Source: Treponema sp. (GTDB taxonomy: Bacteria > Spirochaetota > Spirochaetia > Treponematales > Treponemataceae). From it: a stretch of 47,383 nucleotides of DNA. The translations under genes and the position numbers were made by a program. Below are positions 1-6,885 of this stretch, piece after piece; the stretch's first letter is position 1, and every line of letters starts with the position of its first letter. Below the pieces are notes generated by a model. The model ran no database searches and had not been told where the DNA came from. It saw only the letters and a list, made by a program, of their open reading frames with translations. The DNA lies in assembly GCA_016294035.1 (NCBI GenBank), contig JAEDCT010000018.1:1-47383 (forward strand). The letters run 5' to 3'.

Positions 1-9
1 CCTCTTTTT

Positions 10-333
10 CTATCTTAGACTATTTTTGCCAATCCACAACTTTTGATTATAACTCGGAAATTTGATTAAATCTTCTTCTATAATAAAAAGATAATTTACA
101 GAAAGAAGAATATCAGGTCGCTGGATGTTAGAAACAAAGTCCGTTGTTGATTCATTTCGTGGATTTCCTGAAAAGCATGGAATATTTTTTACATTACAAA
201 AATCCAAAATTTCAGAGGAATTTTTGTTAGTAAAAACACAGGCAATACTAACTTCCTGCTTAGAATAAAGGTGTTTAAGGGCAATTAATCCAAGATTTCC
301 GGATGCTAATAGACAGATGCTTATTTTTTCCAT
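10..333 (-). pseudogene. Formyltransferase-like protein, N-terminal part only (truncated)
   Basis: The 107-residue frame begins like the N-terminal Rossmann-type domain of the methionyl-tRNA/sugar N-formyltransferase family: a beta strand, then ASGNLGLIALKHL, and later DILLSVNYLFIIEEDLI, which matches the strand before the folate-binding HxSLLP region. The frame ends at a TAG at 10-12 before any HGSLLP-like motif or catalytic Asn/His/Asp, so as read here it cannot be an active enzyme. The final residues (KNSLR) resemble the RGRNSLR segment that normally follows HxSLLP, suggesting a deletion or frameshift just before the stop. An AGGTGG Shine-Dalgarno lies 7 bases before ATG 333. In this sugar-nucleotide context an intact relative would N-formylate an amino sugar. 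The rest of the gene, if any, lies outside the window. Confidence 0.5.
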
Positions 334-376
334 AATTAAGCCACCTGTCTATAAGTTTTCGAAAGAGGTATAAAAA

Positions 377-853
377 CTACTCTACAGTTGTACCCCCCCC
401 CCCGATTTTTTTGTAATATGTATTTACACTACTAGCCAAATCAAATCCATCCTTTGTAAACAATTTATTAGACGCTTCATTTTCACATTTTACTTCAGCT
501 TTTACAATTTCAATTTTCTTCCAACTTTTCCTCATTTCGTTTATTCCTAAATCCATAAAATCACGGCCAATATGTTTTCCACGATATTCAGGAGTAATGC
601 TTAATGATATAACACATTCCTTTGATTCTTCACACGAGCGAACAAAACGAAGCTGCCCTACAAAATCATCGTCTTCAAACACCAGAAAAAATAAAATATT
701 CGAATCATTTATAACCTTATTAAACCATTTTACATGATTTTCATAAATTATTGGTTCTGAATTAAATGAATTTTCACGAACTAAGGGGTCATTTGAGAGG
801 TTATAAACGAGAGAACAGTCTACCGAAGTCTTTTCTACCTGACGAATTTGCAT
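377..853 (-). CDS. GNAT-family N-acetyltransferase (possible PseH-type sugar acetyltransferase)
   Basis: 158 residues with the GNAT layout: an N-terminal strand, a central beta4-beta5 region (FVGQLRFVR...VISLSITPEYRGKHIG) whose RGKHIG segment is the acetyl-CoA pyrophosphate-binding Q/RxxGxG/A motif, and a C-terminal ASNKLFTKDGF helix typical of RimJ/RimL-type enzymes. It lies downstream of pseB and pseC on the same strand, and PseH (N-acetylation of the 4-amino group of the pseudaminic acid precursor) belongs to this family, so that role is a reasonable inference but is not proven. An AAAGGTG Shine-Dalgarno precedes ATG 853. Oddity: the last codons are read through an 11-base G tract (C tract on the plus strand, 393-403), giving an artificial GGGGTTVE tail, so the C-terminus may be phase variable. 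Another amino-acylated sugar or protein could be the substrate. Confidence 0.75.
   Translation of the reverse strand: MQIRQVEKTSVDCSLVYNLSNDPLVRENSFNSEPIIYENHVKWFNKVINDSNILFFLVFEDDDFVGQLRFVRSCEESKECVISLSITPEYRGKHIGRDFMDLGINEMRKSWKKIEIVKAEVKCENEASNKLFTKDGFDLASSVNTYYKKIGGGGTTVE
393..403. repeat. Homopolymeric tract C11/G11 at 3' end of the GNAT gene
   Basis: Eleven consecutive C on the plus strand, read as G11 by the minus-strand GNAT gene. With 11 G the protein ends GGGGTTVE and stops at 377-379. With 10 G it would end GGGVQL and stop at 382-384. With 12 G it would gain YNCRVVFIPLSKTYRQVA and stop at 336-338, two bases before the ATG of the next gene. Tracts of this length are classic slipped-strand mispairing sites; a tract-length sequencing error is the alternative. 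Confidence 0.8.
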
Positions 854-867
854 CTATACTAACACCT

Positions 868-1239
868 TTAATAATTATCATCCTGAAAATCATCAATACA
901 CATCATTTTTGAGAATGTAGCCCCTTCAAAAGCAGAGGAAAAATCATAAATTGATAAAGCCTTTTATTTGCATAATTAGGATTCAAATATAAATATGATT
1001 CATATAAATTATTAGTAAAATCTCCTGTGATTTCCATATAATTACTACTGCTCACTTTCTTAGAATTATATGTTATACTCAAATCCCTTAGACGTTATGT
1101 ATTTTGCATAATTATTTTCAGCAACTAGTGCACCAATACAATTATTTGTAATTGTTTTATCTTTTATTAAAACTTTTTGTGCAAAATATTTTTGAATTAA
1201 GAATTCTATATTTTCAACAGGATTAATTTCTTTATTCAT
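868..1239 (-). pseudogene. Decayed gene of unknown function, two apparent frameshifts
   Basis: A frame opens at ATG 1239 (MNKEINPVENIEFLIQKYF) and stops after 57 residues at 1066. A shift of +1 near residue 54 keeps a protein-like sequence running (SITYNSKKVSSSNYMEITGD, then NNLYESYLYLNPNYANKRLY). A second shift near 940 gives FSSAFEGATFSKMMCIDDFQ, ending at a TAA at 868-870, fourteen bases before the GNAT start. The joined product would be about 120 residues. The uninterrupted composition across the shifts argues that this was one gene, now broken or containing base-count errors. I do not recognise the family. It sits between a tail-anchored unknown protein and the GNAT gene, on their strand. 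Confidence 0.45.
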
Positions 1240-1250
1240 AAAATCAGACT

Positions 1251-1817
1251 TCAGAAGATAAAGGAAACAATAATACTTCCAATAATACCAGTTATAATTC
1301 CTAACAAAAAGTTAGCTCCAAAATGAAAGAATGATTGTTTTTCAGCCCATTTAATCTTTTCAGAATCAAAATATTTATCTTCAAAAGTATTGATTAATCC
1401 AGAAGTTTCACACCAATATTCGAATGCTTTATCTATATCCTTCTGCGATTCATTTAACCTCGCTGATTTAGCCTTATCAAATATTACCTTTTTATCTCTT
1501 AATAAATCTATTAAATAGCTTCCACTATCAATAATTCGCAAGTCTGCTTTTTTACAAAGCAATTTATTACAATCATCATTAAAATACTTCAACTTTAACT
1601 TAAAAGCATCTAACAAGCCACGCTTAAGATGTGAATACGCTTTTTGAGAACAGGTTTCAAGATCATCTTTATCAATATAAATTCTTTTTAAATGATCAAA
1701 TGCAGAATGAATTTCAAACAACAACTCTACAGGTAAAGTATTATTTCTTGCCTCTATTTCGCTATATAGAATTTTTACATAATCATTATAAAATTGAAAA
1801 ACATCTTTTTCTGTCAT
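1251..1817 (-). CDS. Hypothetical tail-anchored membrane protein
   Basis: 188 residues, family not recognised. About 160 N-terminal residues look helical and charged (EIHSAFDHLKRIYIDKDDLE, CKKADLRIIDSGSYLIDLLR) and are followed by one C-terminal transmembrane helix (roughly 167-188, FLLGIITGIIGSIIVSFIF), so the bulk should face the cytoplasm with a tail anchor. It starts 6 bases after the stop of the 76-residue gene upstream, suggesting co-translation, and has a GTAGG Shine-Dalgarno. Small soluble protein plus helical protein with a C-terminal membrane helix is a layout seen in some defence and toxin-antitoxin pairs; that parallel is inference only. Strongly AT-rich, like the rest of this accessory block. 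Confidence 0.55.
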   Translation of the reverse strand: MTEKDVFQFYNDYVKILYSEIEARNNTLPVELLFEIHSAFDHLKRIYIDKDDLETCSQKAYSHLKRGLLDAFKLKLKYFNDDCNKLLCKKADLRIIDSGSYLIDLLRDKKVIFDKAKSARLNESQKDIDKAFEYWCETSGLINTFEDKYFDSEKIKWAEKQSFFHFGANFLLGIITGIIGSIIVSFIF

Positions 1818-1823
1818 TCTTAC

Positions 1824-2054
1824 CTACTTCAATATTTTATCAATTTCATTATTTAATTTCTCTGTATCGATGAGTTTTTCTCTTAAAACATTTCCCCTAC
1901 CGATATAAGGAAATTCAGAAATAAAAGAAATCTTTTTATTTGTAAGTTTAGAAAGATGCGCACGTAACATATTCGGAGAAAAAGACTTCAACTGCTCCAA
2001 TGTTAGGTTAGTAGAGTTCTGTGCACTTTTCTCAACAAACGAAAAATTATACAT
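1824..2054 (-). CDS. Small hypothetical protein (76 aa)
   Basis: The frame can be opened at 2096, but the ATG at 2054 has an AGGAG seven bases upstream and gives MYNFSFVEKSAQNSTNLTLE, so I take the shorter form. The product is soluble and mostly helical, with a central FSPNMLRAHLSKLTNKKISF stretch and a charged C-terminal helix (LREKLIDTEKLNNEIDKILK). Family not recognised. The size, basic-acidic helices and position immediately upstream of a membrane-tailed partner would fit an antitoxin or a regulator, but no helix-turn-helix signature is clear enough to claim. It is separated from the isomerase gene fragment upstream by about 65 bases of very AT-rich DNA with a TATATATATA run. Confidence 0.5.
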   Translation of the reverse strand: MYNFSFVEKSAQNSTNLTLEQLKSFSPNMLRAHLSKLTNKKISFISEFPYIGRGNVLREKLIDTEKLNNEIDKILK

Positions 2055-2120
2055 AAATACTCCTATAAAAGTTATTCTATTATATATATATATCAAAGTT
2101 AACTAAGTTCGTATATAACA

Positions 2121-2393
2121 TTACAAACTACGGAATCTATTAGAATCAGTTACAACTTCATCAAATTTTTCCCTTTTTGCCTCATTTGTAACCATGGCAT
2201 CATCTGGAACAAAGCCGAGCAAATCTTTCAAAGGAAAACTACCTTTTCCATAATGTAAATGACTGTCCAATTCACTTTCATAATCACCATCTGTAAGATG
2301 ATAAACTTTTGGATTAAATTTTTCTTTTAATGATTTTATGTACTCAAGTGGTTCATCAGTAAGATTAATAAAATTTTTAAAATAAAGTTTCAT
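2121..2393 (-). pseudogene. 3' fragment of a TIM-barrel sugar isomerase-like gene
   Basis: The 90-residue frame matches the C-terminal third of the intact gene at 3432-4187: LKEKFNPKVYHLTDGDYESE and LDSHLHYG are shared, followed by a diverged FVPDDAMVTNEAKRE. The DNA is identical over a 75-base run (about 2262-2336, matching about 3579-3653) and clearly diverged on both sides, the pattern left by recombination or gene conversion. The first 15 residues (MKLYFKNFINLTDEP) have no counterpart and no convincing Shine-Dalgarno precedes them. The barrel strands before residue 170 are missing, so it cannot fold as an enzyme. Together with the 5' fragment at 5506-5709 it brackets the accessory modules. 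Confidence 0.7.
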
Positions 2394-2420
2394 AAAATTT
2401 CTGTATTTTATATTTCCACG

Positions 2421-2813
2421 TTACTCGTCGCTTACTTTCTCAAAAAAATGCTTAAACTTTGCAGGTAATCGATCTGAAATTTCTGTTTTTCCCTGAATAT
2501 ATTTCAACAAATCAGGTTTTAAATCTTCTTTACGAATTAAAAAACCTTTTAATAAACCTTGCAAAACGTCAATTGCCAGAACAGACTTAGAGAATCTGAA
2601 ATCCAGCCAGGATTTATGCTTTATAAAACTATGATCACCTTTATTCAGGATACAACTATCATCTTGAATTCCAAAAGGAAGTTCATCATGCCAGGTTGTA
2701 ACAGGAACAATCAAATACTCTCCATCCTTTTCTGCAACAACAATCATTAAATGTCGTTTATCACCCAAAGAAGTTTTAGTTTCCTCACTTAAAAAAGTCT
2801 GACCTTCTCCCAT
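2421..2813 (-). CDS. Putative toxin of a Panacea-type toxin-antitoxin pair (PemK/MazF-like fold suspected)
   Basis: 130 residues. The start ATG overlaps the stop of the upstream Panacea gene by one base (TAATG), so the two are translationally coupled. The N-terminal half reads like the SH3-type barrel of PemK/MazF-related proteins: KRHLMIVVAEKDGEYLIVPV, then a Thr/Trp/His stretch (TTWHDELPFG), a DDSCILNKGDHSFIKHKSW segment and FSKSVLAIDVLQ. This is a structural impression, not a proven family match. Panacea (SocA/DUF4065-like) antitoxins are known to pair with several unrelated toxin folds, which makes the gene next to one a toxin candidate. No transmembrane segment. An RNase-type activity would be expected if the fold call is right; a different toxin class cannot be excluded. 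Confidence 0.5.
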   Translation of the reverse strand: MGEGQTFLSEETKTSLGDKRHLMIVVAEKDGEYLIVPVTTWHDELPFGIQDDSCILNKGDHSFIKHKSWLDFRFSKSVLAIDVLQGLLKGFLIRKEDLKPDLLKYIQGKTEISDRLPAKFKHFFEKVSDE

Positions 2814-3376
2814 TAAAGATTCTCCAAAGAAGAAATAAGACTCTCTTCATACATATATACTTCTTCTTCCTCACTGAAATGATTAATTGTAACTTCATCA
2901 AATCCTATGGCTTTCATGATATCTCGTTTGGTCAAGGGCAAAGATGAACCATTAGGATTTTTCCATTCAGGACAATTTTTCTCATCATGAACAACATCTA
3001 TCATTTTTGAATAAGAATATGAATGATACTTTGAATCAATTTCATCAAGTATGCTTTTCTCAAGAACAGATAACTCTTTGTCAGAAATAATATTAGTCTT
3101 AGCCTTTAATTCTTTTGAGTCTGTTAAAAAACAAGAATCCCATTTAGACTGAAATCGTAAATCTGGATACTTTCCAAGAATAAGATTATATGTACCTGTA
3201 AGAACGGGTCCGTACGGCATATTTCGATATAAATCTCCTGTCATACTCCAACCAGTTCTTTTTATACATTCTCTGTCTGCAAGATATAATTCTTTAATCA
3301 ATTTTGTATAATTCAAAGAGAAATCATATTTTTTCAGAATATAGTTTGCAATTTGTATCAACTTATCGATATTCAT
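2813..3376 (-). CDS. Panacea-domain (SocA/DUF4065-like) antitoxin
   Basis: 187 residues. The N-terminal 100 residues carry the recognisable Panacea layout: a helix around ANYILKKYDFSLNYTKLIKE, LYLADRECIKRTG, then MTGDLYRNMPYGPVLTGTYN, corresponding to the conserved G-x-x-YxxxxYGPV signature of the SocA-like family. A second helical half (SDKELSVLEKSILDEIDSKY) follows. Members act as antitoxins, either holding the toxin directly or delivering it to a protease. The start at 3376 has a strong AGAAGGGGG Shine-Dalgarno 6 bases upstream. It is the first gene of a two-gene unit with the 130-residue candidate toxin. The unit lies between the intact isomerase gene and its 3' fragment, consistent with arrival as a module. 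Confidence 0.7.
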   Translation of the reverse strand: MNIDKLIQIANYILKKYDFSLNYTKLIKELYLADRECIKRTGWSMTGDLYRNMPYGPVLTGTYNLILGKYPDLRFQSKWDSCFLTDSKELKAKTNIISDKELSVLEKSILDEIDSKYHSYSYSKMIDVVHDEKNCPEWKNPNGSSLPLTKRDIMKAIGFDEVTINHFSEEEEVYMYEESLISSLENL

Positions 3377-3431
3377 ATTATTCCCCCTTCTTAAATAAAC
3401 TAATCTAAAAATAATTTAATGACAACATTAA

Positions 3432-4187
3432 CTATATTATTTTAAGGAAAACACTGTCAATTTTCACTTCTTCAAGTGTATTCGCTATATTTCTTTTTGC
3501 TTCGTTTGTTACTTTGCAGCCATTAGGAACAAAATGTAATAATTCCTTCAAAGGAAAACTTCCATCCCCATAATGCAAATGACTGTCCAATTCACTTTCA
3601 TAATCACCATCTGTAAGATGATAAACTTTTGGATTAAATTTTTCTTTTAATAATTTTATGTAATCTAAAGGTTCAAAACCTTGAGTTCTTGCTGCACAAA
3701 TTGCATGACCAAAATCAAGACAAAATCCCGAGTTTAACTCTGAAATAATAGAATCCAGTTCCGATATAGTTGCACCAACACAAGTTGAGCCGTCAAGCCC
3801 TTTTATCGGCTTGTTTTCGATTAAAAAACGATTATCAACAAAAGGCTTTAACTGCGTTACAACTTCTTCACAAGTTCCATTGACCCCAGAATGAAAAATA
3901 ATATAATCTGCTTTCAAGGAATCTGCAAATTTAATTGATTCTTCGATTTTTGATTTATTGATTTCTCTGTTTTCTCTACATGCAAGGTTTAATCCTGCTG
4001 CAGAATGTGGTGCATGAATTCCAAATGGAATATTGAATTGTTTCCAATAAGAAATTGTTTCTATATATGTATCAGAAATAGCAAATAATTCAATGTACTG
4101 GAATACACCTTCAGCATAATAACGAAGAATGTCATCAGTGTATTGAGTATCTTTACTGCCAAGTTTTAAGCCTAATTTATATTTCAT
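3432..4187 (-). CDS. TIM-barrel sugar phosphate isomerase/epimerase-like protein
   Basis: 251 residues, complete. It has the AP-endonuclease-2/xylose-isomerase-like barrel pattern: FQYIELFAI (beta2), IPFGIHAPHS (beta3, metal-ligand-type His), ADYIIFHSG (beta4), FLIENKP (Glu ligand), SGFCLDFGHA (Asp/His ligands) and KVYHLTDGD (His-x-x-Asp) with a final NEAKR. These positions match the divalent-metal ligands of the family, so an isomerase or epimerase acting on a sugar or sugar derivative is likely; the substrate is unknown. A CGGAG Shine-Dalgarno lies just before ATG 4187. Its position within a pse/dideoxysugar locus suggests a role in supplying or modifying a surface sugar. Its 5' and 3' parts are each duplicated nearby (5506-5709 and 2121-2393). 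Confidence 0.75.
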   Translation of the reverse strand: MKYKLGLKLGSKDTQYTDDILRYYAEGVFQYIELFAISDTYIETISYWKQFNIPFGIHAPHSAAGLNLACRENREINKSKIEESIKFADSLKADYIIFHSGVNGTCEEVVTQLKPFVDNRFLIENKPIKGLDGSTCVGATISELDSIISELNSGFCLDFGHAICAARTQGFEPLDYIKLLKEKFNPKVYHLTDGDYESELDSHLHYGDGSFPLKELLHFVPNGCKVTNEAKRNIANTLEEVKIDSVFLKII

Positions 4188-4245
4188 ATCTCCGAATCAT
4201 CTATTTTTAGTAATTTTGATTTCATAAGCTTAAAATTCTTTAATT

Positions 4246-5403
4246 CTATTCTTTCCATAAAGACTCAAAAAAGTATTTCCACGGAAGAATCTCAATTCCG
4301 TCAACCTTGCGCGGATATTCTTCACGGCAGACTACAATGTACCGCTTAAATATTCCTTCCTCCCGCAATGTTTTAAGCCCCTTCAGGTGCCTGTCTGTTA
4401 CTGTATCTGTTGATTTAACTTCTATTGCAAGGTCATCATCAAGACAAAAGTCAACTTCATTGCCGCTTGTGGTACGCCAAAAAGTAAGGCGAGAACGCGG
4501 ACTTTTATATGAAATCCAGGCTTTTAATTCCATGCATATAAGCTGCTCAAAATACTCCCCGAATTCTTCGTTTCCTTCGCTGGGAACAGAAATATTTTGC
4601 AGTGTACGTGCAACAGCAATGTCGAAGATGTAAAATTTTGAAACGCTCACACTTTTCCGTTTTCTACCGGCAGTGTACGGTTCTACTATAAAACCAAGCA
4701 ACGTGTCTTCCAAAACCTTGTACCACTGCTTTACTGTCTGAACTGGAACTTGCGAATCACTTGCGATATTCGTATAGTTCAACAGCTGTCCGTTTGTTAA
4801 TGCGGCTGTTTTTAGAAAACGTGCAAAAGCACCCAAATTGCGGGCTGTGCCCTCTGCAGCAATTTCTTCCGTAAGATAAGTTCCGATATATGAAGACAAA
4901 TCTTCTTCTATGTCCGTTGAATAGAACATTGACGGCAAAAGCCCATGCTCAAAAATAAACGGCAGATTATAATTCGCATCTGTTCCAACTTCAGCAAAAG
5001 TGAACGGATGCAAATGACGCTCCCAAGCTCTTCCGCCAAGAAGGTTAGTTCCATACGACCGAAGTTTTCTTGCTGAAGAACCTGTAAGAAGAAACCGGAT
5101 ATTACGCTCTTCAATCAAAAGATGGCATTCGTTCAATAATTCTGGGCACAACTGAATTTCATCAATAAAAATTGCACAATCATGCAAATCAAGAAGTTCC
5201 ACCTGCTCCGTTAAATAGCTGGGGTTTGTCTGTATCTGTAAACGAAGTTTTCCATTAAGAAGATTCCACTTTAGAGCAAAGGTTTCCTCCGGAAGCTGGC
5301 CAACAAGAGTTGATTTTCCTGTTTGTCTTGGTCCGAATAAAAAAAGTGACTTTTTTTTAATTAAGTCAGAAACATCAAGAATTCTCTTTGTTTTGCACTC
5401 CAT
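4246..5403 (-). CDS. AAA-type ATPase with C-terminal DUF4143-like domain
   Basis: 385 residues from the ATG at 5403, which has AGAGGA four bases upstream; an in-frame ATG at 5421 lacks this. Walker A is GPRQTGKST near the N-terminus, Walker B-like AIFIDEIQLCPELL follows about 65 residues later, then the sensor-like FLLTGSSARKLRSYG and LLGGRAWERHLHPFTFAEVG, all typical of the ATPase/DUF4143 family. The C-terminal part (GNEVDFCLDDDLAIEVKSTD) has the E-V-K arrangement of a PD-(D/E)xK nuclease-like fold, usual for these proteins. Cellular role is not settled; they are scattered accessory genes, sometimes in defence or plasmid-type loci. A perfect 16-bp inverted repeat lies just upstream (5453-5489) and may be its operator. 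Confidence 0.85.
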   Translation of the reverse strand: MECKTKRILDVSDLIKKKSLFLFGPRQTGKSTLVGQLPEETFALKWNLLNGKLRLQIQTNPSYLTEQVELLDLHDCAIFIDEIQLCPELLNECHLLIEERNIRFLLTGSSARKLRSYGTNLLGGRAWERHLHPFTFAEVGTDANYNLPFIFEHGLLPSMFYSTDIEEDLSSYIGTYLTEEIAAEGTARNLGAFARFLKTAALTNGQLLNYTNIASDSQVPVQTVKQWYKVLEDTLLGFIVEPYTAGRKRKSVSVSKFYIFDIAVARTLQNISVPSEGNEEFGEYFEQLICMELKAWISYKSPRSRLTFWRTTSGNEVDFCLDDDLAIEVKSTDTVTDRHLKGLKTLREEGIFKRYIVVCREEYPRKVDGIEILPWKYFFESLWKE

Positions 5404-5452
5404 AAAATCCTCTTGATGCATATTATATCATAAATAATCCAAAAATCAACTT

Positions 5453-5489
5453 TTCTTTAGTTGATTTTAGATAAAAATCAACTAAAGAA
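5453..5489. promoter_or_regulatory. Perfect 16-bp inverted repeat upstream of the AAA ATPase gene
   Basis: TTCTTTAGTTGATTTT (5453-5468) and its exact complement (5474-5489) are separated by five bases. A further AAAAATCAAC at 5441-5450 repeats part of the arm. The repeat ends 50 bases before the ATPase start codon, where a promoter would lie. It could be an operator for self-regulation or an RNA hairpin; the arms lack the GC-rich stem and clean T run of a strong terminator. It also marks the junction with the isomerase 5' fragment. Confidence 0.5.
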
Positions 5490-5505
5490 TTATGCTTCTC
5501 TTTTT

Positions 5506-5709
5506 TTACGAATTCAAACCTGTCGCAGAATGAGGTGCATGGATACCAAAGGGAATCTTGAACTGCTTCCAATAAGAAATTGTTTCTCTATATGTATCAG
5601 AAATAGCAAATAATTCAATGTACTGGAATACACCTTCATCGTAGTAACTAAGAATATCATCAGTATATTGAGTATCTTTACTGCCAAGTTTAAGACCGAG
5701 ATTAAACAA
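5506..5709 (-). pseudogene. 5' fragment of the TIM-barrel sugar isomerase-like gene
   Basis: A 67-residue frame almost identical to residues 1-66 of the intact protein at 3432-4187 (SKDTQYTDDILSYYDEG, VFQYIELFAISDTY, IPFGIHAPHSATGLN), then a stop. A run of about 50 bases in the middle is identical in DNA while the outer edges diverge. The frame opens with TTG (AAGGA ten bases upstream) 23 bases after the stop of pseC. It holds only the first two or three barrel strands and cannot be a functional enzyme. This may be the original position of an isomerase gene directly downstream of pseC, interrupted by the modules now lying between 2394 and 5505. Confidence 0.75.
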
Positions 5710-5732
5710 AATTGTAATATTCCTTAAAACTG

Positions 5733-6881
5733 TTACCGGCTTATAACTTTATGAATGGCATTAATTACAGACTGGATATCATCATCACTCATTCCTGGAT
5801 AAAGTGGTAATGAAAGTTCTTGTTCATAATACTTTTCTGCTTTTGGATAGTCTCCGTCTTTATAACCATAAGTTTCCTTATAGAACGGCTGAGTTGGTAC
5901 AGGAATATAATGAACCTGAGTTCCGATGCCTTTATCACGAAGTTCCTGCATAACTTGTGTTCTTGTTTTTCCCAATTTTTCAAAATCAATTTGCGTTACA
6001 TAAAGGTGAAAACAACTGCAAACTTCAGAACTTTCAAATGGAGTAACCAAAAACTCGTTTGTTGCAAATGCTTTATTATATGCTGCAATAATTTCACGTC
6101 TACGCTTCTTAAAGAAATCAAGTTTCTTTAACTGACTGACACCAAGAGCTGCCTGCAACTCTGTCATTCTATAATTAAATCCAAGAGAATGCATTTCGTA
6201 ATACCATGGACCTGGATTCTGAGTAAGAATTAATTCGTCTTTTGTAACACCATGACTTCGGAGCATTAAAAGTTTCTGGTATAACTTTTCATCATTTGTT
6301 GTGACGGCACCGCCTTCAGCTGTAGTAATTGTTTTTACCGGATGAAAGCTGAATACAGTCATGTCAGAATACTTACAATTACCAATATAAGACCCGTCTG
6401 CATACTGAGACCCAATTGCATGAGCTGCATCTTCAATAATATGAAGATTATGTTTCTTTGCAATTGTATTGATTTTTTCCATATCACATGGAAGACCTGC
6501 AAAATGAACTGGTATTAAAACCTTTGTTTTATCTGAAATATGCTTTTGAATTTCTTTTGGATCGATATTATAAGTTTTAGAATCAATATCTGCAAAAACA
6601 GGTTTTACTTTATTATAAACCATACAGTTGCTTGACGCCAAAAAAGTATTAGGAGTAGTTATTCCTTCTGATCCTTCTTTTAATTCCAAAGCAGCAACTG
6701 CAATATGTAAACCTGCTGTTGCATTAGATACAGAAACACAATACTTTGCTCCAGTTATTTCACAAATCTTCTTTTCAAAAGCTGAAACAGAAGGTCCCTG
6801 TGTGAGATAATCTGATTTTAAAACATTTACAACGGCTTCAATATCAGAGTCGTCAATATACTGGTGACCGTAACCTATCAT
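5733..6881 (-). CDS. pseC: PseC-type UDP-4-keto-6-deoxy-sugar aminotransferase
   Basis: 382 residues, full length for the DegT/DnrJ/EryC1 family (type I fold, PLP-dependent). The cofactor aspartate is in HIIEDAAHAIG (Asp151) and the Schiff-base lysine in FHPVKTITTAEGG (Lys183). The start MIGYGHQYIDDSDIEAVVNV with DYLTQGP is the usual PseC opening. PseC transfers an amino group from glutamate to C4 of the PseB product, giving UDP-4-amino-4,6-dideoxy-N-acetyl-beta-L-altrosamine, the second step of pseudaminic acid synthesis. It starts 4 bases after the pseB stop, so the pair is cotranscribed. The next pathway genes (pseF, pseG, pseI) are not in the window. A related 4-amino-sugar pathway such as legionaminic acid is less likely given the adjoining PseB. 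Confidence 0.9.
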   Translation of the reverse strand: MIGYGHQYIDDSDIEAVVNVLKSDYLTQGPSVSAFEKKICEITGAKYCVSVSNATAGLHIAVAALELKEGSEGITTPNTFLASSNCMVYNKVKPVFADIDSKTYNIDPKEIQKHISDKTKVLIPVHFAGLPCDMEKINTIAKKHNLHIIEDAAHAIGSQYADGSYIGNCKYSDMTVFSFHPVKTITTAEGGAVTTNDEKLYQKLLMLRSHGVTKDELILTQNPGPWYYEMHSLGFNYRMTELQAALGVSQLKKLDFFKKRRREIIAAYNKAFATNEFLVTPFESSEVCSCFHLYVTQIDFEKLGKTRTQVMQELRDKGIGTQVHYIPVPTQPFYKETYGYKDGDYPKAEKYYEQELSLPLYPGMSDDDIQSVINAIHKVISR

Positions 6882-6885
6882 AATA

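Noticed and set aside
2121..5709. Insertion sequence or integrase-driven island
   Set aside because: No transposase, integrase, terminal inverted repeat or target duplication is visible; the only repeats are isomerase gene segments.
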